A DNA stretch of 64,000 bases from Aldrovandia affinis (lineage: Eukaryota > Chordata > Actinopteri > Notacanthiformes > Halosauridae): the NCBI GenBank assembly GCA_029706075.1, contig JAINUG010000208.1, positions 1,557,001-1,621,000 of the forward strand, written 5' to 3'. Shown one piece after another: positions 23,083 through 35,629 of this stretch. How positions within the stretch are numbered: position 1 is the stretch's first letter; every line of letters begins with the position of its first letter. The notes beneath the pieces are model-generated. The model ran no database searches. It worked only from the letters and a program-made list of their open reading frames with translations, and was not told where the DNA came from. The translations under genes and the position numbers were made by a program.

Positions 23083-24129
23083 TAGGGCTGTCCCCGACCA
23101 ACAGTCGTCCGTTTTTTCAGATTGGTCGAAACTTTAATTTTTTTTCTATATGACACACCCTATTTGTTTTAATAAATACAACTATATGCACACTGCGCTT
23201 GTCTCATGTTTTATAACTTTCTTAAATGAATGACACATATGAGTAACAATAGGCTAATGACTTTATGGAGCCGGAGTTCGAGATTACCTTTGCAAAAAAA
23301 ATAGGCTAACAAACGAATGATCACACATAGCCTAATGTCTTAAATTGTAGCCTAAAGCTGAACATAAAGTGGCTATAGCCTATTGAAAATAACTTACTCG
23401 AGTTGGAGACCATCCGATGGGCTACTTCCCCAGTCGTTTCATGTTATGGCACAGGAACACTAGCTTGTCCACATTTTTGGCAAAAGGCTGCTCCTCGTTT
23501 TATTAACAATAAACCCTGCCTTGGAAAACGCGCTTGCAAAGTTTACATTCCACTTTTTTTGGATCGTCCGCGTCTAAAATGAAATGCTGCCATACTCCAG
23601 ATTTTTTTTTTGACATTATGTTCTTAGGTTATATCGAAATGAGTAATTAAAGTATGCCTATATCACTAATCTTAACTGTAGGCAAATCTTAGGCTACAAT
23701 TAACATGCACATTCACGTGCCTAAAACAAGAAGGATACAATATAGGCTCCATGAAAGGGGGTGTTACGCATGTTCGTTATAAATATATAAACCATACAAT
23801 TAGCAAAACACATTTATTATAAAATGTTACTTTTATTAGTTTTGCAGAATTATTCACAACATTACTATTACCTTAACTGCCTAATATAATTTAAAGAGAA
23901 CATATATAGGCCTAGCTATGTTAAGAGTGAAGGACTGTCACTTCCATACCTGCAGCATCCAGAATGGATTATTCTACTGACAAGCGCGCCGAATTGTGGC
24001 GCGAATCTAGGTGTCTCATGCTGCGTGGAGATTTATTTATTTATTTTTAATTCGCGCGACTGCTCGATCAAAACAAATCTCGGTCGACCAACAGCCCATC
24101 GACCAGTCGACTAAATGGGGTCAGCCCTA
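23083..24129. mobile_element. hAT-like non-autonomous element, 1,047 bp
   Basis: Ends are TAGGGCTGTCCCCGACCA and, inverted, TAGGGCTGACCCC. The flanks CTGGTGTC (23,075-23,082) and CTGTTGCC (24,130-24,137) match at 6 of 8 bases, as expected for an aged 8-bp hAT target duplication. No transposase frame remains. It lies in chd7 intron 22,962-27,079. Confidence 0.75.
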
Positions 24130-27009
24130 CTGTTGCCTGTGGTCTGCTTGCACCAGCTGCACATACGTATGCATCCAATGCAATGACTGCGCAGCCTAGC
24201 TGGGGTGGAGTGCACAGTGAAATTAGGCAGCTGGCTACAGGCATTTCAGGGAACACACTAGTTACATCCTGCACTTGATGGAGGTGTACACTTACACCTC
24301 TAGTTACAAACATTCTGTTTACAAACCTTTGCATTAAAATCAGTATTACACATTGGTCTCTGTCAGCTATTTCATGCATGCTTTCAACATGTGCACAAAG
24401 CCAAACTACCATCTAGTGGATTCATTAAGAACTGTTTGTCTCTGATCTGCCAAAATGAGTGTAGGAAAGCAGCTCCAGCACTTGCTCCAGCTAAACGTCA
24501 AAAGGCCATCTCCTTAGATGTTCAAATTTATATCATACATTGGCGTGAAAGACATAAATGTCTTAAGTGAGATCGTTCCAAGTAGGCTACAGGCTATTTA
24601 CAATGTGACATATTTATGGATTCTCATTGCATTTTCAGTCATTAAACTGATCATTTACATTTTATAAACATGTTGATGTCAATGTTTTAATTAGAAAATC
24701 TGAAGGAAGTGCCCGGTCATGGTCATGCCCGGCTCATGGTGGTTTTACTCATGAAATCTCTGAAGCTGTGCCTCAAAACAAAAAGCCCAAAGAGCTTCTC
24801 AGGCAGCTTCAGATTTCCACCATATTCAAACGCTAAAATTCATACACGGGCCCAGCCGTATGCGGAGAGCCAGTGGGTGACGTTACCAGGCCCCCTGATA
24901 GCTGCAGTGATGAGGGGGAGAGGTCAGGTGATGCACTGCAGTCGCCTCACACTTTTTAGTTTGCTACTCTTGAACAGAAACCTGAAATTGGGCACCAGCC
25001 TGAATGCGCCCACCCGTTCGGGTACCACCCACATGTTGAGGCCCGCCTACTTCGTAGACCCCTCCCTCTCACTGGAGACCCACTTCCTAGAGCCCGCCCA
25101 CATGCTGACGATCACCCACTCACTAGAGCCTATTCCCTTCCTAGAGCCCGCCCACTGAGTAGATCCCACCCACTTCTTACAGCCCACCACCATGTTTAAG
25201 CCTGCCCACCTGTTCATGTGGGTATTTTAAAGTAGAGGGGGGGAAATGCCCCGCCCATTTGAGACCTTACGTACACGGGTGAGACTGTGGGGTGCTTCAC
25301 AGCTTCTTTGATCTACTGTACTTCTGGTCAGTTTTGATACATTTTGAAGGTTAAGGCCACCTCTTTGAATCCGGTGGATGTAATAACCCAAACCAACAAG
25401 AAAAAAAAAAAATATATATATTGAATCTCCACAGAGGGGGGCCTCCCCTCTTTTTTCTTCATTTGTTTTTACATTCCAGCGACAATGTTTGAACAGGAAG
25501 ACGCAATGGGGGGGATGTGAAGGGGTGGGGAGACAAAGGGGGGGGGGAGGAGGAGAAAGAAAAAAAAAAAAAACCTTTATAACCCCCACTAAATATAAAC
25601 ACACACAAACCACCAGATGGCCTTTCCTCAACAAATTAGTGTGTCTGCAGGAAGTCTGAGTGTGGGTATCTTCATCAGCACACCCCCCGTGATAGACTCG
25701 GGAACACCGCACACCACATCTGACTGGGCTGAAGTACCACAGCACTGTGACGGGAGTGTGCAGTCAGAGCCCTTTAAATTAGCACACGAGCAAACATCCA
25801 AGCCTCAGTAAACATCCTGCAGGCCAGACATGGACTGAAACATTTAATCATTAAGTATGTGTGTATGTATATCAGACCTAGGTCTAATAATTATCGCAAA
25901 CACTTTCATTCTTTAGATGCCAGTAAAATCTGAAATCACTCCTGCAAATCCATGAAAATTTTGAATGAAACTTGTTATGAAACGTTTCATAAAACAAATG
26001 GAACAATGAAACATGTTACTAACCAAAAAAAAATTTTTTGTGAAAGAATAATTTTGTTCTGAATAAAAATAGATGTTAGATGCAAAATTGTCAATTTGCA
26101 GGAAACCTAGTGTCTAAAAGGTTAAAGCATTTCAAATAATTATATGATATATATTATATATATATGTCTGGGTCTGGTATACATGCTTGTGTTTTTCTGT
26201 GTATTTGTACATGTATGTGTACGTGAGAAAGAGAGTGCGTATGCGCGTATGTGAGTGAGTGCATGTGTATGAGTGCTTGTGAGCTGCCAGCTCCACAACC
26301 AGAACAGTGCTGCGTTAGACACGCGCGCCACCTGAAACAATCCAAGGTGCATTGTGGGACAGGTGGCCACCATGTACGACCCCAGAAGATCACCATGGAG
26401 GCTCCTAATGGCTCCAGTCACGTGACCACTCAGCCAGGGAGACCCCCACCACCACCACCCCCAACAGAGACACATCCTGCCACACGCCATTAACTCCCAC
26501 ACAAGTCCTCTGAGACATGCACGCTAAACAGAGAGAGGGGGGGAAGGGAAGGGAAAAACAACAGGGGGAGGGGAGGGGCGATAGGGTCTAGGAGAAGGGT
26601 AAGGGGGAGGGAGGGTTGGAGACTGGAGAGAATGGAGTAAACGCAGAGACATAGGAGGGGGGCAGACCAAGGGAAAGAGAGAGGAAATACGGGAGACATA
26701 AGAACAGAGCGACAAGTGAAAAATAGGTGGGGAAAGACAACGGTGGGGGTGGGGTGGGGGCGGGCAGACTGCAAGCAGGAAGGAATGGGAGCAATCCAAC
26801 CTTGGGTAGGAGAGAGGAAGAGGGTAAGAGGAAGGAGGGGGAGAGATTAGCAAAGTGGCAGGCACAGGAAGTTTGAGACTACAAAGCACAGAGGAAACCT
26901 GAAGCTGGGAGAAAATGTTTTAATAATAATGCATTCGTTTCCGGGTGATGCACTGGCCTACAGATGGGAAAGCCCAAACTCTCCTCCCCCATGCAACATC
27001 CTAAGGTTT

Positions 27010-27010
<1 letters not shown>
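24130..27010. other. chd7 intron, low-complexity and unclassified sequence
   Basis: About 25,000-25,215 holds degenerate ~30-bp repeats with CTAGAGCCCGCCCAC words. 25,390-25,575 is A/G-rich low complexity. 26,530-26,870 is a purine-rich (GGGAGAGG) stretch. No gene is seen. Confidence 0.5.
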
Positions 27011-27055
<45 letters not shown>

Positions 27056-27066
27056 ACACAGACACA
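27011..27066. repeat. (CA)n microsatellite next to a splice donor
   Basis: A CA repeat starting 13 bp into the intron after the donor of the first coding exon (minus strand). Confidence 0.95.
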
Positions 27067-27079
27067 GCGCAGGACTCAC

Positions 27080-28531
27080 CTCAGTGACAGGCACTTTCTG
27101 GGTAGCCGGGAGCATGGGGCGTGGCTGTGGCCAGGGCTGGCAGTGGGGGGGTGGAGTGGCTTTCTGGAGGCTGGACAGCAGCTCTCCCTGCTGCAGGGCA
27201 TTTTGGGACTGCGGCCACTGCTCCGGCTGTCGCGCGTGGGAATCGGCATGGCCCCCGTTCTGCCCTCCCGATGGGGGCGGGTGTAGGGGGGCGGCGAGAG
27301 GCAAGCCACCGTAGGACTGCGGGGGGAGGGGCTGCTGGGCCTGAGACGTACTGACGGGCCCCGGGGACTGGAGCCGCGCACTGGGATACCCGCCCACTTG
27401 CACGCCTGCTCCCACAACGACGCCTGCCTGCTGGGGAGGCAGGGAAGAGCGGACACCCGCAGGGTTACCGGCGTTGATCGGGGACATGGGCGGGGCCGAG
27501 CTGTAGGACATTTTGGGGGGCAGGACCTTGTGCTGCTGGTGGTTTTGGGCGGGGCGCAGAGGCCGGGGGCCCATTTGCTGATGGTGGTGCGGCACTGGCC
27601 CCTGGGGGCCTCCCTGTGGCAGAAAGCCGCTGGCGTTGGCGTAACCTTGCGCCCGCATCATGGGGGCACTGCCACCGGCGAGGCCCAGGTTAGGCCCTGC
27701 CCCTGTGCTGCCGGCTGGGCCCTGACTGGGGCTGGAAGGGTAGGAAGGGAAGCGCAAGGAGCCATTGGCAGCGTTATGGGGAAGGGGTTGCCCATGGGAG
27801 CTGAAGCCCATGTTCTGCTGGTGCTGGTGCAGTGAGTGGGGTTGGAGGGGTTGGGGGTTGGAGGGGTTTGGGGTCGGGGAGAAGCATCGTCCTTGCGTTG
27901 CCGCCTCAGGAGGGACGTGTCCCGCAGCGGAGTGGTGGAGTGGGTGGGGGGACAGCTGCTGCGCTGGGTGGCGCATGGGCGGTGCAGCCAATCCAGGACC
28001 CTGCTGGGGGCCCATGTGACCCAAGAAGTGGTTGGAGGCCGGCGCTCTGCTGGCCTCCTGGGGGAATGGGCCAGTCCTGGGGTGGTTCTGGAGAGCGAAC
28101 TCCCCCCCGACCACGCCGGCGTAGGCCCCGATTGCCCGCGGGGGGCCCTGGGGCCCAGAGAGAGCGGGGGCCTGCGTAGGCGTGGCGCCAGGGCCCCACA
28201 TGGTGTTGCCACCCATGAAAGGCTGGCCCCGCCTCTCGCCCTGCAGGTTGGGGTATCCTGCGTGCGTTTGTGACATGGGCAGGGCCGGGGGCGAGGGGTG
28301 GTACTGTGGGTGAGAGGGGGGCACGGTACCCAGCAAGGCGCCCCCTGGCTGCTCGTACTGGCCGAAGTCAAACTGGCCCAGCTCAGGGAGGTTCTGGTGC
28401 AGAGAGCTGAAGCTCTGGTCCATTGGTATCTGCTGGCCGTCGGGATAGGCGCACTCCCCCAGTCCTCCGATCCCGTCAGAGAACAGGGCCCCATCCTCCC
28501 CAAACAGGCTCAGCATCCCTGGGTCTGTCAT
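27080..28531 (-). CDS. chd7: chd7 first coding exon: start codon and N-terminal low-complexity region
   Basis: 1,452 bp, 484 codons. The start ATG is at 28,529-28,531 (context GCCGCGATGA, purine at -3); the open frame continues upstream but has no earlier in-frame ATG. It encodes MTDPGMLSLFGEDGALFSDG, then GLGECAYPDGQQIPMDQSFS, matching the human CHD7 N-terminus (MADPGMMSLFGEDG). The rest is rich in Pro, Gln, Gly and His with scattered conserved islands (for example SYSSAPPMSPINAGNPAG) and is probably disordered. It ends QKVPVTE at GAG|GTGAGT in phase 0, as human exon 2 does. It is about 71 codons shorter than the human exon as recalled. An acceptor at CACTGTAG|GTGCTG would place the exon start at 28,580. 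Confidence 0.95.
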
Positions 28532-28772
28532 CGCGGCTCCACCCCCGCTCCCCAGCGCACGGCAGTCAGCCAATCAGCACCTACAGTGAGGGGCACCTCC
28601 CCCAAAGCCTCTAATCCCCCTGCTAATCTCCGGCAGGTCACTCCATATTCCCCTAATACTGCCAGGGAACACCGCGCCACGGTACGGAACCTGGAGAGGG
28701 AGGGAAAGAGAGAGAGGGGGGAGATAGAGAGGGGGGAGGAAGAGGGCAGAGAGAGGAAGAGAGGAAGGGGGG

Positions 28773-28776
<4 letters not shown>

Positions 28777-28855
<79 letters not shown>
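28777..28855. repeat. (GA)n microsatellite in purine-rich tract
   Basis: A pure GA run inside a longer GGGAGAGA-rich tract (28,690-28,960) just upstream of the chd7 start exon. CT repeats on the minus strand could form a polypyrimidine tract for a 5' UTR acceptor. Confidence 0.95.
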
Positions 28856-28857
<2 letters not shown>

Positions 28858-28960
28858 AGAGAGAGGGGGAGGAAGAGAGAGGGGGGGAGGAAAAGAGAGG
28901 GTGTGGGGGAGAGAAGCAGGGAGAGGAAGAGAGGGGGTAAGAGAATGGGAGAGAGAATCA

Positions 28961-29844
28961 AAACTTTTCAGATCATTTCTGTTAGCGGCATTTGAATCAG
29001 AGCATGTGTCGTAGTTGCATTGAAGCTGCACTAGAGGGTTTGTCCACCTCCTCTCACCAAACAGTCTGCTCTGCTCTCACACAGTGGCTCAGTCACAGCA
29101 CACACAGGCACCAGCTCCAAATGTATTCAAGCCTTTACAAACGGGGCATTTCATCAGGGCTCGGGCAGAACAAAAGGGCTGGAGTGTGGCCGCCCATCTG
29201 TTGAACCCCCCAAAAATTCAACCCCCCCACCCCACCCCCACAACATGGTGAGTGCAGTCAAATAATCAGCAACACTCTGTGTGTGAGAATTATTTCATGC
29301 ACCCCTCACGCGTGCTTACATTTCAACTTCACCACAGCAAACCCCTCCCCCTACACCCACCAAGATCTGTTGTTTTAAAACCTCAATAGATTTTTTTTAC
29401 CTATAGGTCCTACAATATTAAACGCAACATTTCCAAACTGAATACACAGTTCATATATCAGTTATAGATCTTTCCCAATGACAAATGCAGTTTTACACCT
29501 CCAGGTGTGTGTATGTGACCCTGCATTTTATCAGCTCAAACTCTCAACACAGCAGGAAGCCCTACTGTTCTGCCCTCCTCACCGAATCACATCCCACATG
29601 GGTATTTACAGCTGGGCCTCCCTGTCACCAGACTGGGGTCAAACATGCACTTGAAATATTTTAACTCTTCAGATGGCAGTAAAAATTTTAAAACACTCCT
29701 GCCGATCGCTGATCATTTTCAACTAAACACGTTACTGACCAAACAAGGTACAACCGTGGGAAAGAAGTTGTTCAGAATATTGGTGAAAAGTTCTGTTCAT
29801 TTTACAATCATCAGTAATCTGCAGGGATGTCTAAAGAGTTAGCT
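28961..29844. other. chd7 intron 1 (inferred), no gene seen
   Basis: Nothing recognisable. Unique-looking AT-rich sequence follows a C-rich patch at 29,210-29,245. Confidence 0.4.
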
Positions 29845-30073
29845 CCGTTAGCCCAGTTCAGCCAGTGCCCAGTGCAGTGGGTTGCGTCTGGGGCAACATG
29901 GTTCAGGTGGAGTACGAGGACACCTCGGCCCCCTTGACAGCGGAAGTTGCACGGTCTTGATTAGATACCAGACCGTGGGCCTCATCCACTTGCTAGAACA
30001 AGACCCCTCCCCCTTTTCGTCTAAGACTCCACCCCTGTTCATCAAACTTTTTTTTTTTTTTTTTTTTTTTTTT
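29845..30073 (-). repeat. SINE fragment with poly-T end
   Basis: About 29,930-30,005 (GATACCAGACCGTGGGCCTCATCC) matches the GATATCAGACCATGGAGCTC segment of the SINE at 30,843-31,197. A run of 26 T follows at 30,048-30,073. Confidence 0.55.
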
Positions 30074-30537
30074 ATTAAAAAGATTTTTAAAAAGTAGCCT
30101 GCATCTCAGTGCACAACACACACAGGGGAAGGTTTTGTTTAATTCAGAGAGATCTTTCCCCACCTCCCACACAACCTGCTCACAAAGACAGCATTCTCCT
30201 CACGCACGCACCAACGAGGCAACAATGCACGCTCTGTGTGCTAGCCAGAGTGCAGTGTGAGCCTGGTCTCCACTGACCCGCATTTGGGCATCTGTGAGCC
30301 TGCCGTTCCACTGCCACGCTGATGCAGCAGCCGGCATCCGATCTGCATGCAAACAAACAAGCCTCACCTAGGCTACGTCTTCAAACTCCACAATATCTGG
30401 AACAGGGATCTCAAATGGTAGGTCGGGATCTGCTGGTGGGTTGCCGGATCGGCTGAGGTGGGTCATGAGATGACATGAGAAAAATAGCTGGTTACAGTGC
30501 ACATAGTTGTTTTGACGTGTTACGTGTCTGACGTGAT

Positions 30538-31197
30538 TTTTTGCTTTTTTGTATTTTTATGCTTTTCACCCTTTTTCTCCCAAATTGGAATGAAAATTGT
30601 ATTCTAAGCCATGCTCACTGCAAATTCCACTGTCAATCCGGTACATTTTAGGCATTTAGCAGATGCTCTTATCCAGAGCAACTTAGTTTGCATTTCTTTA
30701 CATACATTTACACAGCTGGATATTTTACTGAAGCAATTCAGGTTAAGCACCTTGCTCAAGGGTACAACAGCAGTGCTCCACCTGGGAATTGAACCAGCAA
30801 CCTCTGTCACAAGTACAGTTCCCTAACCATTACACTGCACTGCCATGTACGGCGTAGACAAGCGTGTGCTCTCCTCCAAAACATGTCATGTAAGATGCCG
30901 CTTCTTTTCTCACCACAGTCTACAAGTTAAGCTTGCACAGACATGAGTTGGGGCAAGACACTTAGTGTGCAGCTTAATATCATCAAACTGTGGGCTCACG
31001 ATTGACCAGCAGGGGAGAGAGACACAGCCTGGCTGACTACATCCCTCCCTCCCTGGGTGATGCTACTGCCAATTATGCATCGTCCTGCAGGGCTGTAGGC
31101 CAGTCGGCACTGGCACGGTCTGGAGGTGTAGAATTGATATCAGACCATGGAGCTCATCCACACACTAGAACAGTGCCTTAACAGGATGAGCCACATG
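30538..31197 (-). repeat. SINE split by a second, V-type SINE
   Basis: The outer element: T-rich end 30,538-30,612, continued at 30,843-31,197 (CTCCTCCAAAACATGTCATG, CGCTTCTTTTCTCACCACAG). Its tRNA-like head on the minus strand reads GTGGCTCATCCTGTTAAGGC. The inner element at about 30,640-30,840 is a minus-oriented tRNA-derived SINE (GGTTCAATTCCCAGGTGG box B, tail AAGAGCATCTGCTAAATGCC). Confidence 0.65.
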
Positions 31198-31228
31198 ATG
31201 TATATATATACAATTGTATAGCAAATAT

Positions 31229-34200
31229 TAGGGTTGGGTATTGGCAAGAACCTCCCGATACTACGGATTCTGATACAATTCGATACTTCACATATCAATA
31301 TTATATACATTATGTGACAATTCACAAAGATCTGCATGTATAATAAAACATATAGATAGAATTTGCAGCACAGAGGTAGGAGAACGAATAGGGGCAAGTG
31401 ACCACAGTGCAGTTATTTTTTATATTTTTTGGCAAGTTAAGACAGCCTCCTCTAACTCTCAAATTTTTAATTTTAGACAAGCTGACTTCAATAAAATGAG
31501 AGAATTTAAGTAATATAGATTGGGTAAAACTTCTAGATTGCAGAACTGTGAATGAAAAATGGACTATATTTAAAAGGGTTATTGTAGATGTACAGTGTAA
31601 ATTCATCCCCAAAGTAAGGAAAAATAGGATGAAAAAACTGTCTCCACAGTGGATGACTAAATCTTTACGGGAGATTTTGAGGCAAAAGAAACGACTGTAC
31701 AGAGTATATAAAAAGGATAACTCAGAGAGAAACAAGTTAGATTATTGTAATATGCGGGCTAAGGCTAAAAAGGAAATTAAGGAAATTAAAATTTCCCAAG
31801 ATGCAAAAAGTAATCCTAAGAAGTTTTTTCAATATTGTAGTAGAAAAGTTAAGGATGAGGTTAAGTGCATTTAGAATAAGGAAGGAACTTTGGTTTATAA
31901 TAATAAGGATATTGCTAACACACTAAACAGTTACTTTGTTGAGAGCTTTACTAGAGAAGAAGTTATAAATATGCCTAAATGTATAGACAAGGTACAGAAT
32001 GTTTTGGAGGACTTTGAGATAAGGGACGTAGAAGTACTACAAAAACTACAAAAACCTAAAACAAATAAGGCAGCAGGCCCGGATGGCATATATCCCAGAG
32101 TACTCAAAGAACTTGGGGAAATTATATATAAACCATTGACAGATATTTTCATTCAATCCATAATCACTGGAGAAATACCAGATGACTGGAAGCAGGGTAG
32201 TATAATCCCAATATATAAGAAGGGGGACCGTACTGACCCAGGGAACTATAGGCCTGCCAGTTTAACTTGCATCGCATGTAAAATGCTGGAATGTATTATT
32301 AGGGATAAGTTGGAATCATTCTTGAAAAATAATAGTATTTTAAAGGGAGAGCCAACATGGATTTCTCAAAGGGAGGTCATGCCTAACAAACCTCCTGGAC
32401 TTTTCGAAGAGGCTACAAAGTGTGTTGACCTGAACCAGGCTTATGATATTATATATTTGGACTTTCAGAAAGCATTTGACAAGGTACCACATGAGAGGCT
32501 CATTGCGAAAATGAATTCAGTAGGAATTGCAGGAGTAGTTTCACAGTGGGTTCATAATTGGCTGCAAGGGCGAATACAAAGAGTAACAGTAGGTGGGGCC
32601 GTATCTGACCTCGGTGCTGTGGGCAGTGGTGCCCCGCAGGGATCGGTGCTGGGACCTCTGCTCTTCCTTATTTACATAAATGATCTTGACATGGACATTA
32701 GTAGCAAAATAGTTACATTTGCAGATGATACTAAACTTGGGGGTTTGGCAAACAGTTTGGAATCGACTAAAGTAATCCAAGATGACTTAAACAAAATCCA
32801 AAAATGGGCAGATACATGGCAGATGACATTCAATATTGCTAAATGTAAAGTTATGCATGTGGGAAATAAAAACATTAGACAGGAGTATTTTATGGGAGGA
32901 GAAAAGTTAGTAGGTGTTCAATTTGAAAAGGACTTAGGAGTTGTAGTTGATCAAAGCCTATCTGCATCAAAGCAGTGTGCAACAGCAGTGAAAAAAGCCA
33001 ACAGGATGCTGGGATACATAGCAAAAAGTATTGAGTATAAAAGGAGGTTATATTAATGTTATATAATGCCTTTGTCAGACCCCACTTAGAATACTGTGTG
33101 CAGTTTTTAGGAACCGCACTACAATAAAGATATAGAAGCTCTTGAAAAAGTCCAAAGAAGGGCAACTAAACTGATACCTGGTATGAAAGGTCAAAGTTAT
33201 GATGATAGACTTAAGGCACTCAATCTATTTAAACTTAGCAAACGGAGACTTAGGGGGGATTTGATTGAGGTTTTTACATTTCTAAAAGGGATTAACGAAG
33301 TTAAAATACCAAAGATTTTTTAAGATAAGTGGGGTCAGCAGAACAAGAGGCCACAGGTGGAAATTAGTTAAAGGCAAATTCTGCACAGATATTAGGAAGT
33401 TTTTCTTTACACAGAGAGGTGTCAATGCCTGGAACAGCTTGCCAGGTCAGGTAGTAGAGGCCGAAACGCTTGGGCTTTTCAAGTCCAGGCTAGATGTAGT
33501 ACTAGATACTCTTTAGATTAGGACATGATGAGCCTAGATGGGCCGAACGGCCCGTTCTCATCATTATGTATTCCTATGTTCTTATATTATACATATATAT
33601 CCTCTGAGTATTGAGATTATGATCATGTGCATGATATGGTTTAAGGGACAAATTGCAAATTGGGCCAAAAACTGATTTTAATATTCCAATCTTTATTTAA
33701 GTTAAACAATGTGAACAATACGCACTTTGTGTGTTGTAGTGGATTGGAATAAATGTTAACACACATACTTTGTGCTTTATCAGGAAATTGTAAACAAAAT
33801 GCACAGCTGGTTCAGTTACTTTGTGCATTGAATTAGAAAATGTGACATACACTCTCTATAAGCCTTTGAAAATAGCACAAATGAATGTCTGTTTTTGGAA
33901 ATAGGCTAGTGCAAATGAAACACACACAGTGCACCTGAAAAATGGTGCAAATGATTCAGTTATTTTTAACCACTTATTGTGTTTATATTTTTTAAAAAGT
34001 AGAAAACAAAAGTCACATAAGAACATGGTAAAGACCAGTGAAACAAATTGTAATCTTTCCGATGACTCAAGCGATACAACGACGTTTTTCTTCACCTCCG
34101 CATATAGCTTCGGGGCTGCCATTTCAGTCATGCGTTTGTGCGTTGGTATGGCGTAGCATACCATGTTCCGAAAACCCTCATTTTCCACACCACTATAAGG

Positions 34201-35492
34201 GCCTTACAGATGAAAACTGCCACAGACACTTTAGATGAAGGCCTTGTCCAGTTTTGGAATCCACAAATATAGCCGCTGGCTGTCGGAAAATATCTGCGTG
34301 TTGCTTAGTCAGGTGAGCACGTAAGTTTGTCGTGTTACCAGAGTTTCCAATACCGAATGGCAAAGCTTACAGACGGCATTACTTTGATCTGCTTTGGTTT
34401 TGAACCCAAAATGCGCCCATAGATCTGCTTTGAGACTAGCAGCATACACGTGGGAAGAGGAGGTGATGCAGCATCCGCTGTCATGAACAGTTTTCTTATA
34501 AAGTATAAGTATATATCATATTTACAATAAAGACAAAAATGAGTGTACGTCTGTGTCATAATTGAACCTGTGGGAGGTTCTGAACGGAGGTTTAAAAAAA
34601 GTTAAGAGAAAAACGTTTGATCGACCAAACCTGCATCAACGCAGCTAGCAATGCAATCGAGCTAGCTGGCATGAAATATCAAGACGTAACCATTGATTGA
34701 GCCGTTGTTTTTACATTTTTATTCTAAATGTCTCAAATTCTTCAAAAATCCTGCAACAAAAACAAAACAAAATGCCACCGATGGCAGCGGAGCTTTGCGA
34801 CTGTCGTGATTATGAGGTAAGACCTTAAACCTTAAAACAAAGCTGCCGCTGCGCATCACAAGTTGTGTCAATGCACATTCAAAGGACATTGTAGCTAACA
34901 GTGGTAGCTAGTTCGCCATGAAGCGATTGTTTCTATGCAGGCCTCCATGCTTGTTTATGTATCGCTCTGGGCTTGACAACCTAGCTACGTTCCAAGGCTA
35001 AGCTGCAGCTCTGTGGCTATCTTGTTTTCATGTTCTGCCCGTGTCCTTCTACTCGTCACTACAATTTAGATATGCATTTAATAACTTGAAACACTAAATA
35101 CATTACAAATGGCATGCCAGGGAACTGAATTCTGCACCAAAATTATACGAAACAATACTATTCCATCCCTGCTGCGTTATTATATCGTTATATTTGTTTG
35201 TTTCGGATTTCAGCACCCCTAAGTCAAAACATCTTCCCGCGCCTCTGCTGGCAGGCGCTGGCTTTATGGCATCTGCCTTTGCTAATGCCCGGATGGTTCC
35301 ATGGGCCTTCCGTAATACTCGAAGTAGCTGTGAAAAGATAGCTGGGGTGACACCTACATGCGCCAGTCTTTGATAAAATACAAATAAAATCTGCCCTTGT
35401 TTTAGAACGCAGAGCTCAATACCTGAATTTAAAGAATCGATACTGAAATGGAAAGAATTTACTGGTGTATCAATTTTTTTTACCCAGCCCTA
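31229..35492. mobile_element. hAT-like DNA transposon, 4.3 kb, carrying a nested retrotransposon
   Basis: Ends are TAGGGTTGGGTA (31,229-31,240) and, inverted, TAGGGCTGGGTA (35,492-35,481), 11 of 12 matching. The flanks GCAAATAT (31,221-31,228) and ATAAATAT (35,493-35,500) match at 6 of 8 bases. About 2.2 kb of it is a later non-LTR insertion. On the minus strand at about 34,440-34,270 is a BED-type zinc-finger remnant (LWAHFGF, CKLC, then after a one-base frame change GNTTNLRAHLTKQHAD), the usual N-terminal domain of hAT transposases. A related fragment is at about 48,880-50,080. Confidence 0.75.
31372..33588 (+). pseudogene. 5'-truncated, degenerate non-LTR retrotransposon (jockey/CR1-L2-like group)
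   Basis: It begins inside the endonuclease domain (a SDHSAV-like motif near 31,396). Reverse transcriptase follows. A frame open at 31,890-33,056 has NKAAGPDGIYPRVLKELG (about residues 58-76), the QKAFDKVPHERL block, GAPQGSVLGPLLFLIYINDL, and the catalytic FADD at 32,718-32,729. The C-terminal part (33,057-33,520) has further stops and frameshifts. The 3' end near 33,535-33,588 carries GGGCCGAACGGCCCGTTCTC. Stops occur at about 31,513 and 31,872, and in the TAA ending at 33,056, so it is not functional. The exact clade cannot be fixed by eye. Confidence 0.85.
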
Positions 35493-35629
35493 ATAAATAT
35501 ATATATCATTTTTCATTCCATATTTTAATAAGGGGAGGGTCAAAGCAAATATGTTCACTCAATGGTCACAGGCTTAGAAAGTCTGGGAACAACTGCACCC
35601 GATTTGATCCCAATCACTCGATTTAGTCG

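Noticed and set aside
26879-27079. Extension of the chd7 first coding exon past KVPVTE
   Set aside because: It runs through GTGAGT into a CA repeat; the donor at 27,079 and phase 0 agree with the human exon end.
27398-28273. Several plus-strand frames of 84-145 codons
   Set aside because: GC-rich antisense shadows of the chd7 first coding exon.
28532-28573. Upstream in-frame extension of chd7 starting at a TTG
   Set aside because: No ATG; the ATG at 28,529-28,531 has good context and matches the known CHD7 N-terminus.
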